From Cysteiniphilum litorale (GTDB lineage Bacteria > Pseudomonadota > Gammaproteobacteria > Francisellales > Francisellaceae), in contig NZ_QLIQ01000005.1 in assembly GCF_003428165.1 (NCBI RefSeq), positions 1-64,000 of the forward strand: 64,000 bases of DNA, in the 5' to 3' direction. Positions 8,900 through 17,176 of this stretch are shown here, in pieces. A model generated the notes under the pieces. The model searched no databases and had not been told where the DNA came from. It worked only from the letters and a program-made list of their open reading frames with translations. The translations under genes and the position numbers were made by a program. Within the stretch, counting starts at the first letter, position 1, and each line of letters opens with the position of its first letter.

Positions 8900-8930
8900 T
8901 ATTATATAGGTTTAAAGATGTATTATATAG
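8900..8930. repeat. Direct repeat TATTATATAG x2, 21 bp apart, upstream of the minus-strand genes
   Basis: The 10-mer TATTATATAG occurs at 8900-8909 and 8921-8930, on the same face of the helix (two turns), in the gap between the regulator gene and the 180-aa gene. It could be an operator pair for the adjacent XRE-like protein, or simply two -10-like AT tracts. Confidence 0.35.
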
Positions 8931-8943
8931 AGTTTATTTTGTT

Positions 8944-9507
8944 CTATAAGTGTATTGAAATGCACTTGCCAATAAGTGTGGCGTTCGCTAGATTTATCTC
9001 AAGATGATTGTTTTTAAACAAGGTTATTTTATAATCCACTATATGATGTAAGTTTTTATACTTCACTAAACATATATCATTAAGCTTCAGTAAAGATATA
9101 TTTTCCATTGGTATAAATAGAGCTTTTGTACCTTCTTGCAATGAACTTTTAGCAATTGATTCTGTGATTATAATAAAGAATGAATCTTCATTGGCATCCA
9201 TATCAATATGGAATAGTTCTTCTTTATTTTTATAGGACTCTATTGTATATACTGGGATTTTATGACCTTGTTTTGAGATCCCATCTAAGTAATATAAAGG
9301 TAAGTTTAGCTTAGTTTCGATTTGACGCGCATTGCTTTCATTTAATGTTGTTTTTCCTGACATAACTAAACTTAATTTTGACGGATCTATCCCACTTAAT
9401 TCAGATAATTTTTTAAGAGAATTAATGCTATATTCTTTCATGACATTCCTTAATATATCAGAACGTTTTTTAAATATATTATCTAAAATATTTTTTTGTG
9501 CCGTCAT
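8944..9507 (-). CDS. XRE-family regulator with degenerate S24/LexA-like C-terminus
   Basis: 187 residues. The N-terminal HTH (about 27-75: NSLKKLSELSGIDPSKLSLV, then SGKTTLNESNARQIE) is of the Cro/CI type. The C-terminal half begins with IPVY and has the strand pattern of LexA/CI S24 domains (FFIIITESIAKSS, KALFIPM, LKLNDICLVKY). The catalytic serine motif (G-D/N-S-M) and lysine are not evident, so self-cleavage is unlikely. Probable phage-like repressor, divergent from the gene at 9690. Confidence 0.65.
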   Translation of the reverse strand: MTAQKNILDNIFKKRSDILRNVMKEYSINSLKKLSELSGIDPSKLSLVMSGKTTLNESNARQIETKLNLPLYYLDGISKQGHKIPVYTIESYKNKEELFHIDMDANEDSFFIIITESIAKSSLQEGTKALFIPMENISLLKLNDICLVKYKNLHHIVDYKITLFKNNHLEINLANATLIGKCISIHL

Positions 9508-9689
9508 AATGTTATATCTATATGTTGGTTGTGTTTAATATCTATAGGATTATACATTATTAGCAGTAAACTCACCACAAGAGTGTGTTTAAGCAATTTG
9601 AAATGTTTTTTAAAAATTAAAAATGTTGAATTTACAATTTATTTTATAGTGATATAATGTAAAAAGTTTAAATAACATATCCTCTTTCC

Positions 9690-10001
9690 ATGCTTAACCT
9701 TGATGCATCTTTAAATTATTACTCCATGATAGTGGATGATATATCAGGAAGTAAGTGTGCACTATTAAATAAGCTTACTGTTATTTCAGCAATTGAAGAA
9801 TTTAAATTATCAATCAATAATAATAATAAGACTGAGGCATTGCCAGTGATTAGAAGAAGTATACTTTTAAGCGTTGATTTAATGACTTCTAGTTCATTGT
9901 ACTTTTCATTTTATCCTGTCTTGTTGTGGTCAATATTAGCTAGATTGTTGCGCATTAAGATAAATAGTATTACAAAAATTTATATAACGCATACAGCCTA
10001 A
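9690..10001 (+). CDS. Hypothetical protein
   Basis: 103 residues, unrecognised, with a hydrophobic stretch near the C-terminus (LYFSFYPVLLWSILARLLRI). No convincing ribosome binding site precedes ATG at 9690. Divergent from the XRE-like gene and 19 nt ahead of a lipoprotein gene. Could be a real small membrane-associated protein or a spurious frame. Confidence 0.35.
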   Translation: MLNLDASLNYYSMIVDDISGSKCALLNKLTVISAIEEFKLSINNNNKTEALPVIRRSILLSVDLMTSSSLYFSFYPVLLWSILARLLRIKINSITKIYITHTA

Positions 10002-10020
10002 CCTAGTAAAAGAAAACAAT

Positions 10021-10407
10021 ATGAAAAACACAAACACTAAAAAAATAACACTATTAACCACTCTGGTAGCATCAACTATGTTATTAGGCTGTGCTTCAAC
10101 AAACTTCGATGAAGTAGAGCGTGGTTATATCACTAGCTTAATGGGCGCTAAGCTTCTGCCGACTAAAGCGGACAAGGTAAAGCTGTTTTACAAAGATCAG
10201 CCTAATCAAACCTTGCCATGCAAGAAGTACGACACAATCGGTAGTGTGATTGTAAATACTTATGATTCGTTCATTGGCTTAGATAGATCAGAAGATTCAA
10301 TCGATAATTATTTAAAAGAGGGTGGTGCGAGTTTAGGTGCAGATGCTGTGATTAATATTTCAGAAGTAGATCAGCAGCAAACTGGTTACGCCATTAAATG
10401 TAAATAA
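10021..10407 (+). CDS. Small lipoprotein
   Basis: 128 residues with an N-terminal signal and lipobox (MLLGC; Cys at about residue 24), then a region with GASLGADAVINI, a pattern seen in small envelope lipoproteins carrying YbjQ/Rcs-like folds. One further Cys pair (CKKYD and the terminal CK) could form a disulfide. It precedes the conjugation operon but its role there is not known. Confidence 0.65.
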   Translation: MKNTNTKKITLLTTLVASTMLLGCASTNFDEVERGYITSLMGAKLLPTKADKVKLFYKDQPNQTLPCKKYDTIGSVIVNTYDSFIGLDRSEDSIDNYLKEGGASLGADAVINISEVDQQQTGYAIKCK

Positions 10408-10414
10408 TTGGAAA

Positions 10415-10579
10415 ATGGATAGTAAGTCGAATAAAAATGCAAAGTAAGATAAATTTGATGTATTTAACAATTCTTATGAGCCTAGTCATATGGTGATTTA
10501 TGGTTCAACTGGCACAGGCAAAACCACTTTGTTAATCGATTTATTTGAGATAACTAAAAAGGTAAATTTCAATGACTAA
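10415..10579 (+). pseudogene. P-loop ATPase fragment with in-frame stop
   Basis: Starting at ATG 10415 one frame reads ten codons, hits TAA at 10445-10447, and continues in the same frame as FDVFNNSYEPSHMVIYGSTG, followed at once by TGKTTLLIDLFE, to TAA at 10577. GSTGTGKTT is a good Walker A. The frame overlaps the trbB start by 8 nt. It looks like the N-terminal stub of an ATPase gene largely lost when trbB came to lie next to it, and then interrupted by a stop. A 29-residue peptide from ATG 10490 is possible but unlikely to function. Confidence 0.55.
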
Positions 10580-11594
10580 TGATAATGACATTGTGTTATT
10601 AAAGGAAATTCTGGGCAATGAAATTATGTCTGCATTTGCCGATGAGAATATCTTTGAAATCATCGTAAATTCTGATGGCAGATTAATTGTTGAGGATAAC
10701 ACTGGTAAACATCATATTGCCGATTTAGAGCCTGTAAGAATCCGTAACGCTATTTCTGTTATTTGTCAGGTGACAAATCAATATGTTTCTAAGAAAAATT
10801 CTGATGTTTCTTTAGAGCTGCCTAAAATTGCACCGTTTAATGGAGCCAGAGCGCAGCTTTTAATCCCACCTACGGTTAAAGCAGCGTCAATGACGATTCG
10901 CAAACATAATGTTGTATCGCTTACTTTGCATGATGCACTTTCATCTGAGGTTATTGATGGTGATGTTTTTAACATTCTGAAAGAAGCCATTAGCAGTTAT
11001 CGCAATATTATTATTTGCGGTAAAGCGCAAAGTGGCAAGACAACTTTAGTAAGAGCAATGCTCAATAGCTTAAAGGAGTTTTCCAATCACAAAGACCGTA
11101 TTTTAATCTTGGAAGAAACAAGAGAAATTGAATTAGATGTTGAGGACAAAGAATATTTACAAACGACCCAAGGAATTAGGACAATGACTGATCTTGCCAG
11201 TAAGACCGTTAGAATGCGCGGGAATCGACTTATTGTTGGTGAGGTAAGGGATGAATCAGCATATGGCATGTTACAAGTGTGGAATACAGGGTGCCCTGGT
11301 GGTATTTCAACACTCCATGCTAACTCACCTGAAACTACACCGCAACGTTTAGTAGACTTATGCTCGCCAGTGTCATCACAACCGCATGCTTTAATTGCTA
11401 TTGCAGTTGATCTTATTGTTTTTATTGAACATGACAGCACAGTCAAAGCAGGGCGCAGAGTAAAAAAGGTTGTTGAATTAGTAGACTACGATTCAATAAA
11501 TCAAAAGTTTAATTTCAACACGTTATATCAATCAAACAAAAATAATCAAAATAACCAAAGTAATACAACACAATGGAGTCAATTATGCGTCTAA
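10572..11594 (+). CDS. trbB: Conjugal transfer ATPase TrbB (VirB11 family)
   Basis: Hexameric traffic ATPase on the cytoplasmic face of the T4SS. Walker A GKAQSGKTT (residues 150-158), Asp box LILEETREIEL, Walker B region RGNRLIVGEVRDESAYGML and the His box STLHANS with GCPGG before it are all present and typical of TrbB. 340 aa is normal. RBS AAGGT 8 nt before ATG. First intact gene of a long same-strand operon whose order follows the Tra2 region of RP4-type plasmids (trbB-C-D-E ... J, L, F, G, I). Confidence 0.92.
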   Translation: MTNDNDIVLLKEILGNEIMSAFADENIFEIIVNSDGRLIVEDNTGKHHIADLEPVRIRNAISVICQVTNQYVSKKNSDVSLELPKIAPFNGARAQLLIPPTVKAASMTIRKHNVVSLTLHDALSSEVIDGDVFNILKEAISSYRNIIICGKAQSGKTTLVRAMLNSLKEFSNHKDRILILEETREIELDVEDKEYLQTTQGIRTMTDLASKTVRMRGNRLIVGEVRDESAYGMLQVWNTGCPGGISTLHANSPETTPQRLVDLCSPVSSQPHALIAIAVDLIVFIEHDSTVKAGRRVKKVVELVDYDSINQKFNFNTLYQSNKNNQNNQSNTTQWSQLCV

Positions 11595-11920
11595 CTCAAA
11601 TTCTTAAAAAGTCAGTCAATAAAGTGTCACTGAGCTACTTTTCACTGATGTCATTTGCTTTGTCAGCTAATGCAACTTCAGTTGGTGGATCATATCCGTG
11701 GGATGCCTTTATGCAGAAAATCGTTACTGACCTTCAATCTAACTTTGCCATTTTTCTTGGCATTGTTGGTTTAGTTGTTTGTGGTGGCTTTGTGATGTTT
11801 GGTGATTTACAAGGTGGCGCACGTAAAGCCTTTAATATTGGGCTTGGTTTGTCCATTATGCTGAATGTTGGCACGGTTTTAAGTGCATTGTTTGGTGCGA
11901 GTGGTGCTGTCATTCATTAA
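11585..11920 (+). CDS. trbC: TrbC/VirB2-like pilin
   Basis: 111-residue prepilin. Signal-like N-terminus ending near SANAT, then two hydrophobic helices (FAIFLGIVGLVVCGGFVMFG and the stretch near GLGLSIMLNVGTVLSALFG) separated by a short basic loop with GGARKAFN, the VirB2/TrbC layout. Start 11585 is preferred over the in-frame ATG at 11573 because GGAG lies 6 nt upstream. It overlaps the 3' end of trbB. A TraF-type peptidase at 24729 suggests the pilin may be cyclised as in RP4 (inference). Confidence 0.85.
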   Translation: MRLTQILKKSVNKVSLSYFSLMSFALSANATSVGGSYPWDAFMQKIVTDLQSNFAIFLGIVGLVVCGGFVMFGDLQGGARKAFNIGLGLSIMLNVGTVLSALFGASGAVIH

Positions 11921-11930
11921 GGTTTTTACG

Positions 11931-12133
11931 ATGAATTATTTAGGCGCACATTTTCAAAGCATTCAATCATTTACCATCGTGGAATTTATCCTTTTGATGT
12001 TATTTGACTGTCCTGTTGTAATTGGTGGATTAAAAGGAACTATTCGGCAATTATTTCATATCTGACTTTTTTCCTTGCGGTCATCTTTAACTTGGTTGTG
12101 ATGATCACCTTATGTGTAATGAATATAAATTAA
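11931..12133 (+). pseudogene. Small membrane-protein gene with apparent frameshift
   Basis: ATG at 11931 with AAGG upstream opens a 45-residue frame ending at 12065 (MNYLGAHFQSIQSF ... FILLMLFDCPVVIGGLKGT). A shift of reading frame near 12040-12060 continues as a hydrophobic helix (LTFFLAVIFNLVVMITLC) to TAA at 12133, 12 nt before trbD. The combined product would be about 67 residues with two membrane helices. Either a broken gene, a sequencing error or programmed frameshifting. Confidence 0.45.
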
Positions 12134-12145
12134 CTTGGAGCATCT

Positions 12146-12535
12146 ATGTCGCAAGAAAACTATTCAATACCTTTTAGAAAATCACTAAATGTTCGAGTGG
12201 TCATTTTAGGTGTTGAACGTAGATTATTCTATTTTGAACTGATTTTAATTTTAAGCATGGTGAGCGCAACACGTTTTAGTTTCTACCTCTGGTATGTGCC
12301 ATTAGCTGCACTGTTTTTACATGGGTTTTTTATGTATGCAACCAAAGCTGACCCGATCATCACCAGTGTCTTTCGTAGAACATGGCGTAATCGTTCTAGT
12401 TGGATAAGACCGAACTATCACCCATCACAGCCAACAATGGGCTATGAGCCACCTAATAGAGTATTAAGCTCATTTCCTGATGTTGATGATGTTAAAGTTG
12501 GCAAAAAAGCCATTAGCAGCCGATTTAAAAAATAA
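12146..12535 (+). CDS. trbD: TrbD/VirB3-like inner membrane protein
   Basis: 129 residues. An N-terminal stretch IPFRKSLNVRVVILGVERRL is followed by two adjoining membrane helices (LFYFELILILSMVSATRF, YLWYVPLAALFLHGFFMYA) and the DPIITSVFRRTWRNR segment, the VirB3/TrbD arrangement. It lies directly before trbE, its usual neighbour and partner. RBS TTGGAG before ATG. Longer C-terminal tail than most VirB3 proteins. Confidence 0.85.
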   Translation: MSQENYSIPFRKSLNVRVVILGVERRLFYFELILILSMVSATRFSFYLWYVPLAALFLHGFFMYATKADPIITSVFRRTWRNRSSWIRPNYHPSQPTMGYEPPNRVLSSFPDVDDVKVGKKAISSRFKK

Positions 12536-12551
12536 GTACTTAAGGTGTATC

Positions 12552-15086
12552 ATGTTGAATTATGACTTTAAACTATTGCGCAGAATCATGTACGGCAAGG
12601 CATCTGCAACAGATAAGCTTTGCTATGCGATGATTGTCGGTGATAATGATGTTGTTATGAACAAAGACGGCTCATTAGCCATGAGTTTTCGTTTCTTTGG
12701 TGATGACATACAAGTGATCAGTGAGTTACGCAAGGCTCAAATTTGTTTGCGTTATAGTCAAGGGGCAGCAAAGCACTGGCATGATAATCTGATGATTGAG
12801 ACTAACTTTATGCGCTCACAAGCTAAAGATAATTTAAGCAATGGCGAGTTTCCTGACGCAGTGTCCGAGTTAATTAATATTGAACGCACCTTACAATTTC
12901 AAGAAGCAGGGAAAGTTTACGAGTCAGAGAGCTACTTTACCTTTACAGCAAAAGAGCCACCAGAGATAAGCACGGGTATTAAAAACTTAATGTACGAATC
13001 TGATGATGAGATTGTCGAACGCACACTCGATCAGATGGTCGCAAGTTTTAAATCTAACTTACATCAATTTCTTTCTTTTGTCAGTTACGGCAGAACAAAT
13101 CAGTTTGAATTACTCAAAGGCGATGCGTTAACCACTTATCTTAATTCAACCATAACAGGTGATATGCGGACAATCAAAGCGCCAAGTCATAAATATTTTT
13201 TGGATAGCTACTTAGCTTATAATGACTTTTTAGCAGGTCATCAACCGGTGATTAATGGCAAACATGTTAAGGTAATTGCTGTTGATGCTTTGCCGAATGA
13301 TGTGTATCCGATGCTAATGAATGAATTAAGCAAGATGTCTATGGAGTTTAGATACAACACACGCTTTTACCTCTTATCAAAAAATGAGGCGGCTGTTTAC
13401 CTAAAAAGATTACAACGCACATGGTCATCTAAGGCAATTGGTATTTGGGGAATCCTAGTAAACGCAATGGGTGGCAATCCCAAAAAAAACGAGGTAGCCG
13501 AAGCCAATAATTTTGAAGTTCAAGGTTGCATTGCTGAAAATGAATCCAAAGAAGTAAAATTCGGTTGGTATAACATGAATTTCATTTTAATGGATAGTGA
13601 CAAGGAAAAATTAAACCAGTCAGCACATGACTTGATTACAACCTTACAGAACTATGATCTTGTGTTAAGAGAGGAGACAATCAATACTACGGAAGCCTAT
13701 TTGGGCTCGTTGCCGTCTCATGGTGGCTATAATGTTAGAGTCACCTTAATGGATTCTAACCTTTGGTCTTATACTTTGCCTTTATCGGCAATTTATGCCG
13801 GTGAAAAATACAATCCAAATCCATATTATCCTCAACATTCAGCGCCATTGATGTATGCCTTAACAGATCAAAACAACATATATCGTTTTAATAACTGTGT
13901 TAAAGATGTCGGACATACCGATATTGTGGGTCCAACAGGTTCAGGCAAAACAACACTCTTGAATCTTTTTATCGCGCAACACCGTAAATATCCTAGCTCA
14001 CGCCAAATTGTTTTAGACTGCAATAATTCATCTTACATCTGTATCTTGGCTATGGGTGGCAGATACATCAATGTTGATGATGATGGAAACTATTCAACTG
14101 ATGATAGCGCAAACAGTCAATTTTCACTGTTTGATGGCATTGAAAGCAACACACAAAAAGAAATAATTATAGATTGGCTGATTCACACTTTCGAGCAAAG
14201 TGGCGTAAATATGGATGTAGAGCAGCGTATCGAGGTCAGAGACGCAGTAGAGCGTATCACATATCTTAAACCGTCAATGCGTAGATTTAGCAATCTTACT
14301 TTTGATACGCCAGAGCTAAGAGAGGTATTCCAAGAATTAAGACAAACAATATTTGGCAACCTTATCGATGGCACAGAGGACTTTTTAGGTTCCAATAATC
14401 TGTTGGGTGTTGAGATAGGTAAACTCGTTAATATTTTACCACCAAAATATTTACAGCCCTTGGTCTTATTGTTGATTTATCGCTTGACTAAAATGTTTGA
14501 AGATCGAGTGCCAACGCTCTTGATTTTAGATGAAGCATGGTTGTTTTTAGATGCGCCTATTTTTGCTGCCAAAATTAAAGAATGGCTAAAAACTTTACGT
14601 AAGATGAATGTATCTGTTGTGTTTGCAACACAAAGTTTAAATGACAAAAAAACATCGCCTATTTCGCCTGTATTGGTGGAGTCATGTCCGACCAAGATAT
14701 ATCTACCTAACCGTGATATTATCGGCAACAAGAAAATCTTAGAGCAATATATTTCTTTTGGTTTGACCGAAGAAGAATGTTATCAGGTCGCGAATGCTAC
14801 GCCTAAGCAGCACTACATGATTAAACAGCCTAACAGCTCAAGAGTGATTGATTTTAATGTGGGTGAGCTTGCCTTGCAGTTTATCTCACTGGATAAAGAA
14901 GAAGATCGCAAGCTGTTTCTTAAGCACTATAAAGCCAATGATCAGCGCTATCTTGTTGACTATCTTAATGAGAAAGGACTGCCAGACGCAGCGAACTTGA
15001 TTGCTAATATTCTTAACGAGAAAACAGACAACTCAAAAGTATTAGGAGCGCTAGAAAGTGAGGTGTGTGATGTTAAGAATCATTAA
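12552..15086 (+). CDS. trbE: Conjugal transfer ATPase TrbE (VirB4 family)
   Basis: 844-residue T4SS ATPase that powers pilus assembly and substrate transfer. The N-terminal CagE/TrbE region is followed by Walker A VGPTGSGKTTLL (about residues 459-470), the FSLFDGIE segment, Walker B PTLLILDEAWLFLDAP (about 655-670) and the VVFATQSLNDKK sensor motif. ATG 12552 (MLNYDFKLLRR) has AAGGTG 6 nt upstream; the longer in-frame start at 12480 would overlap trbD. The 3' end overlaps trbJ by 17 nt. Confidence 0.93.
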   Translation: MLNYDFKLLRRIMYGKASATDKLCYAMIVGDNDVVMNKDGSLAMSFRFFGDDIQVISELRKAQICLRYSQGAAKHWHDNLMIETNFMRSQAKDNLSNGEFPDAVSELINIERTLQFQEAGKVYESESYFTFTAKEPPEISTGIKNLMYESDDEIVERTLDQMVASFKSNLHQFLSFVSYGRTNQFELLKGDALTTYLNSTITGDMRTIKAPSHKYFLDSYLAYNDFLAGHQPVINGKHVKVIAVDALPNDVYPMLMNELSKMSMEFRYNTRFYLLSKNEAAVYLKRLQRTWSSKAIGIWGILVNAMGGNPKKNEVAEANNFEVQGCIAENESKEVKFGWYNMNFILMDSDKEKLNQSAHDLITTLQNYDLVLREETINTTEAYLGSLPSHGGYNVRVTLMDSNLWSYTLPLSAIYAGEKYNPNPYYPQHSAPLMYALTDQNNIYRFNNCVKDVGHTDIVGPTGSGKTTLLNLFIAQHRKYPSSRQIVLDCNNSSYICILAMGGRYINVDDDGNYSTDDSANSQFSLFDGIESNTQKEIIIDWLIHTFEQSGVNMDVEQRIEVRDAVERITYLKPSMRRFSNLTFDTPELREVFQELRQTIFGNLIDGTEDFLGSNNLLGVEIGKLVNILPPKYLQPLVLLLIYRLTKMFEDRVPTLLILDEAWLFLDAPIFAAKIKEWLKTLRKMNVSVVFATQSLNDKKTSPISPVLVESCPTKIYLPNRDIIGNKKILEQYISFGLTEEECYQVANATPKQHYMIKQPNSSRVIDFNVGELALQFISLDKEEDRKLFLKHYKANDQRYLVDYLNEKGLPDAANLIANILNEKTDNSKVLGALESEVCDVKNH

Positions 15087-15825
15087 GCCAATAGCGATAG
15101 TAGCGGCTTGCACATTATTAAATAATTTTGGTTATGGTTGGTATATTGTTCATGATCCAATGAGCTATCTTGAGCTGCTTAAAGAAGCCAGTAATACTGA
15201 GACACAAATTAATAATCAAAAAACTCAAATCGGCAATCAAGTAAGGAATATTCAAAATCAACTACAAACCATAAGCAACCAAGAGCGTATGCTAAAGGAT
15301 AACCCCATAACGAGAATTAGTGATTATGCTGCTATCTCTGACCAGGCTAACCAAGCAGCGCAAGTAGGTACGTCAATTGGCTATGAAACCATAGACTTAG
15401 CGAGCAAGTTTCAACAGAAATTTGGGAAGAAACAGCAAAATCAAACCTATCAGCAGTACAGTAATAACATGCTACAAACACAAGTAGATACCGCACAAGG
15501 CACTTTACAAGCAACACAAGTGCAAATGAATGATATGAAAAATCAATCTCAGAATATGAGTCAGATTGCTAACAACAATAACAGTTTAGACGGAACAAAG
15601 GCTGAATTACAAGGCATCAGTCAAATGTTAAATGCAAATGGGACACAGCTTCAGGCGATAGAACAATTGCAAGCCCAGTCTAATGCACAGCAAGCCGCTT
15701 CGATTGCAGCGGTAGCAGCGAAAGAGCTACAGGGAAATCAGGCAGACCAAGACTTGTTTAATTATTCTGTTGACTACCCAACGTATGCCGATAACGCGCA
15801 ACTTTCAAAGATACCAAGTATTTAG
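15070..15825 (+). CDS. trbJ: TrbJ/VirB5-like periplasmic protein
   Basis: 252 residues with a signal peptide (IIKPIAIVAACTLLNNFGYG), then the TrbJ-typical segment IVHDPMSYLELLKEA, long glutamine/asparagine-rich coiled coils (NNQKTQIGNQVRNIQNQLQT and similar) and a C-terminal AAVAAKELQ helix. VirB5/TrbJ proteins sit at the pilus tip or in the periplasm; in RP4, TrbJ takes part in mating-pair formation. Start 15070 is chosen for AGTGAGGT just upstream, inside the trbE end. Confidence 0.85.
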   Translation: MLRIIKPIAIVAACTLLNNFGYGWYIVHDPMSYLELLKEASNTETQINNQKTQIGNQVRNIQNQLQTISNQERMLKDNPITRISDYAAISDQANQAAQVGTSIGYETIDLASKFQQKFGKKQQNQTYQQYSNNMLQTQVDTAQGTLQATQVQMNDMKNQSQNMSQIANNNNSLDGTKAELQGISQMLNANGTQLQAIEQLQAQSNAQQAASIAAVAAKELQGNQADQDLFNYSVDYPTYADNAQLSKIPSI

Positions 15826-15834
15826 GAGCAAGAC

Positions 15835-17154
15835 ATGAGCCTTTGGGGAAACAACTCGCTAGATAATATTGATATTCAGTTTTTGAATGCCTTTGTTAGT
15901 GATGCGAATACCTTTGTTCACGCTGGGATGAATTTAGGTTACTTTTTAGCATTAATGAGTATATTAATTTCGGTTGGCATGATGATGTTAAGAGGTGAAG
16001 AAACGCATGCAATGTTTTCTAAGATTATTCAGTCTGGTCTTTTATTTGGGTTGATGTTTGGCTTAATTGAGTATGGCGGTCAATGGATACCTGAGATTTT
16101 AAATGGCTTCATTTACGTTGGTCAGCAGGCATCTGGCATGCAATCAGTCAGTCCATCAAGTGTTTTTGATCAAGGTTGGTATATTGCTGGGCATATCATT
16201 CAAGGCGCCAACAATGCAGGGATGTTTCATATTGTTGCGGCATTAACTGCGGTTATTTCTGCTTTTTTCATTATTATTGTTTACGGATTTATTGCCGGTT
16301 CTTTGTGTGTTCTACTGGTTAAGGCATACGCGCTTGTATTGGTTGGGCCATTAGTGTTCGCATTAGGTAATTTAGATGTCACCAGAAGCACCGTTCATAA
16401 TTATGTGCAAAAAATTATCGGCATGGGTTTTAACCTTGTTATGTTTTACATTCTAGTTGGTGTTGGGATTAAGCTAGGAAACCACTGGGCGGATGTAATT
16501 AAAAATGGTGGATTCTTAGATTTATCGGTTTTCATAATGATTATTGGTGGTTTGATTGTTTTTTATCTCATTATGCAAAACGTACCCTCATTTATTGCAA
16601 CCATTTCAGGTGCGGGCGGTTTTAGAGATTACGGACAGGCTGCCGTAGCAGCAGCAATGACAGGTGCTGCTGTTATGGGTCAAACGTATATGAAAGCAAT
16701 GACAATGGGTAAAGGCGGTATTGCAGGGGCGGGTATGGCAACAAGAGCTGCGGTATCTGCGGGAAAAGGTGCAGCAGCAGGCTGGAATGCTGGTGGCGCT
16801 ACACCTGGTGCTTTATCATCTGGAATAGGTAGTGCAGGTGGTGCGTTTCAGAGTTTTATGAATTCACCTGCTCAAAAATCTGCGGCAACGCCAAACACAG
16901 GATCATTGCTTAAAGGATATAACGCAGCTAAATATGGTGGAGCAGTTGCGGCAAAAACAGGCGCTCAAATGGCGCATGCCGCTACGCAAGGTGTTGGTGG
17001 GATGCTTAATAATCCTGTTGGACGTGCTGCAACAAGAGTCATGGGTGGATTAACGGGTGCAGCGGCAGGGCTTGGTAAGCATGTGACTCAACATGGCGTT
17101 CAACCTAAGATGCAACAGGCTGCGGACATTTTTAAAGGCAATAAACCAAAATAG
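15835..17154 (+). CDS. trbL: TrbL/VirB6-like polytopic membrane protein
   Basis: 439 residues. About six membrane helices in residues 25-265 (for example FLALMSILISVGMMML, LLFGLMFGLIEYG, VIVYGFIAGSLCVLLVKAYALVLV-type stretches and FIMIIGGLIVFYLIM), with the TrbL hallmark VGPLVFALGNL. It ends in a long Gly/Ala-rich soluble tail (270-439). Inner-membrane channel component of the T4SS. RBS AGGAG 7 nt before ATG; 9 nt after trbJ. Confidence 0.88.
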   Translation: MSLWGNNSLDNIDIQFLNAFVSDANTFVHAGMNLGYFLALMSILISVGMMMLRGEETHAMFSKIIQSGLLFGLMFGLIEYGGQWIPEILNGFIYVGQQASGMQSVSPSSVFDQGWYIAGHIIQGANNAGMFHIVAALTAVISAFFIIIVYGFIAGSLCVLLVKAYALVLVGPLVFALGNLDVTRSTVHNYVQKIIGMGFNLVMFYILVGVGIKLGNHWADVIKNGGFLDLSVFIMIIGGLIVFYLIMQNVPSFIATISGAGGFRDYGQAAVAAAMTGAAVMGQTYMKAMTMGKGGIAGAGMATRAAVSAGKGAAAGWNAGGATPGALSSGIGSAGGAFQSFMNSPAQKSAATPNTGSLLKGYNAAKYGGAVAAKTGAQMAHAATQGVGGMLNNPVGRAATRVMGGLTGAAAGLGKHVTQHGVQPKMQQAADIFKGNKPK

Positions 17155-17176
17155 AAAAAAGATAGGGATAATAAGC

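Noticed and set aside
10021-10407. Small lipoprotein as VirB7 of the Trb system
   Set aside because: It is longer than VirB7, lies upstream of the ATPase fragment rather than beside the VirB9 genes, and has no VirB7-like motif.
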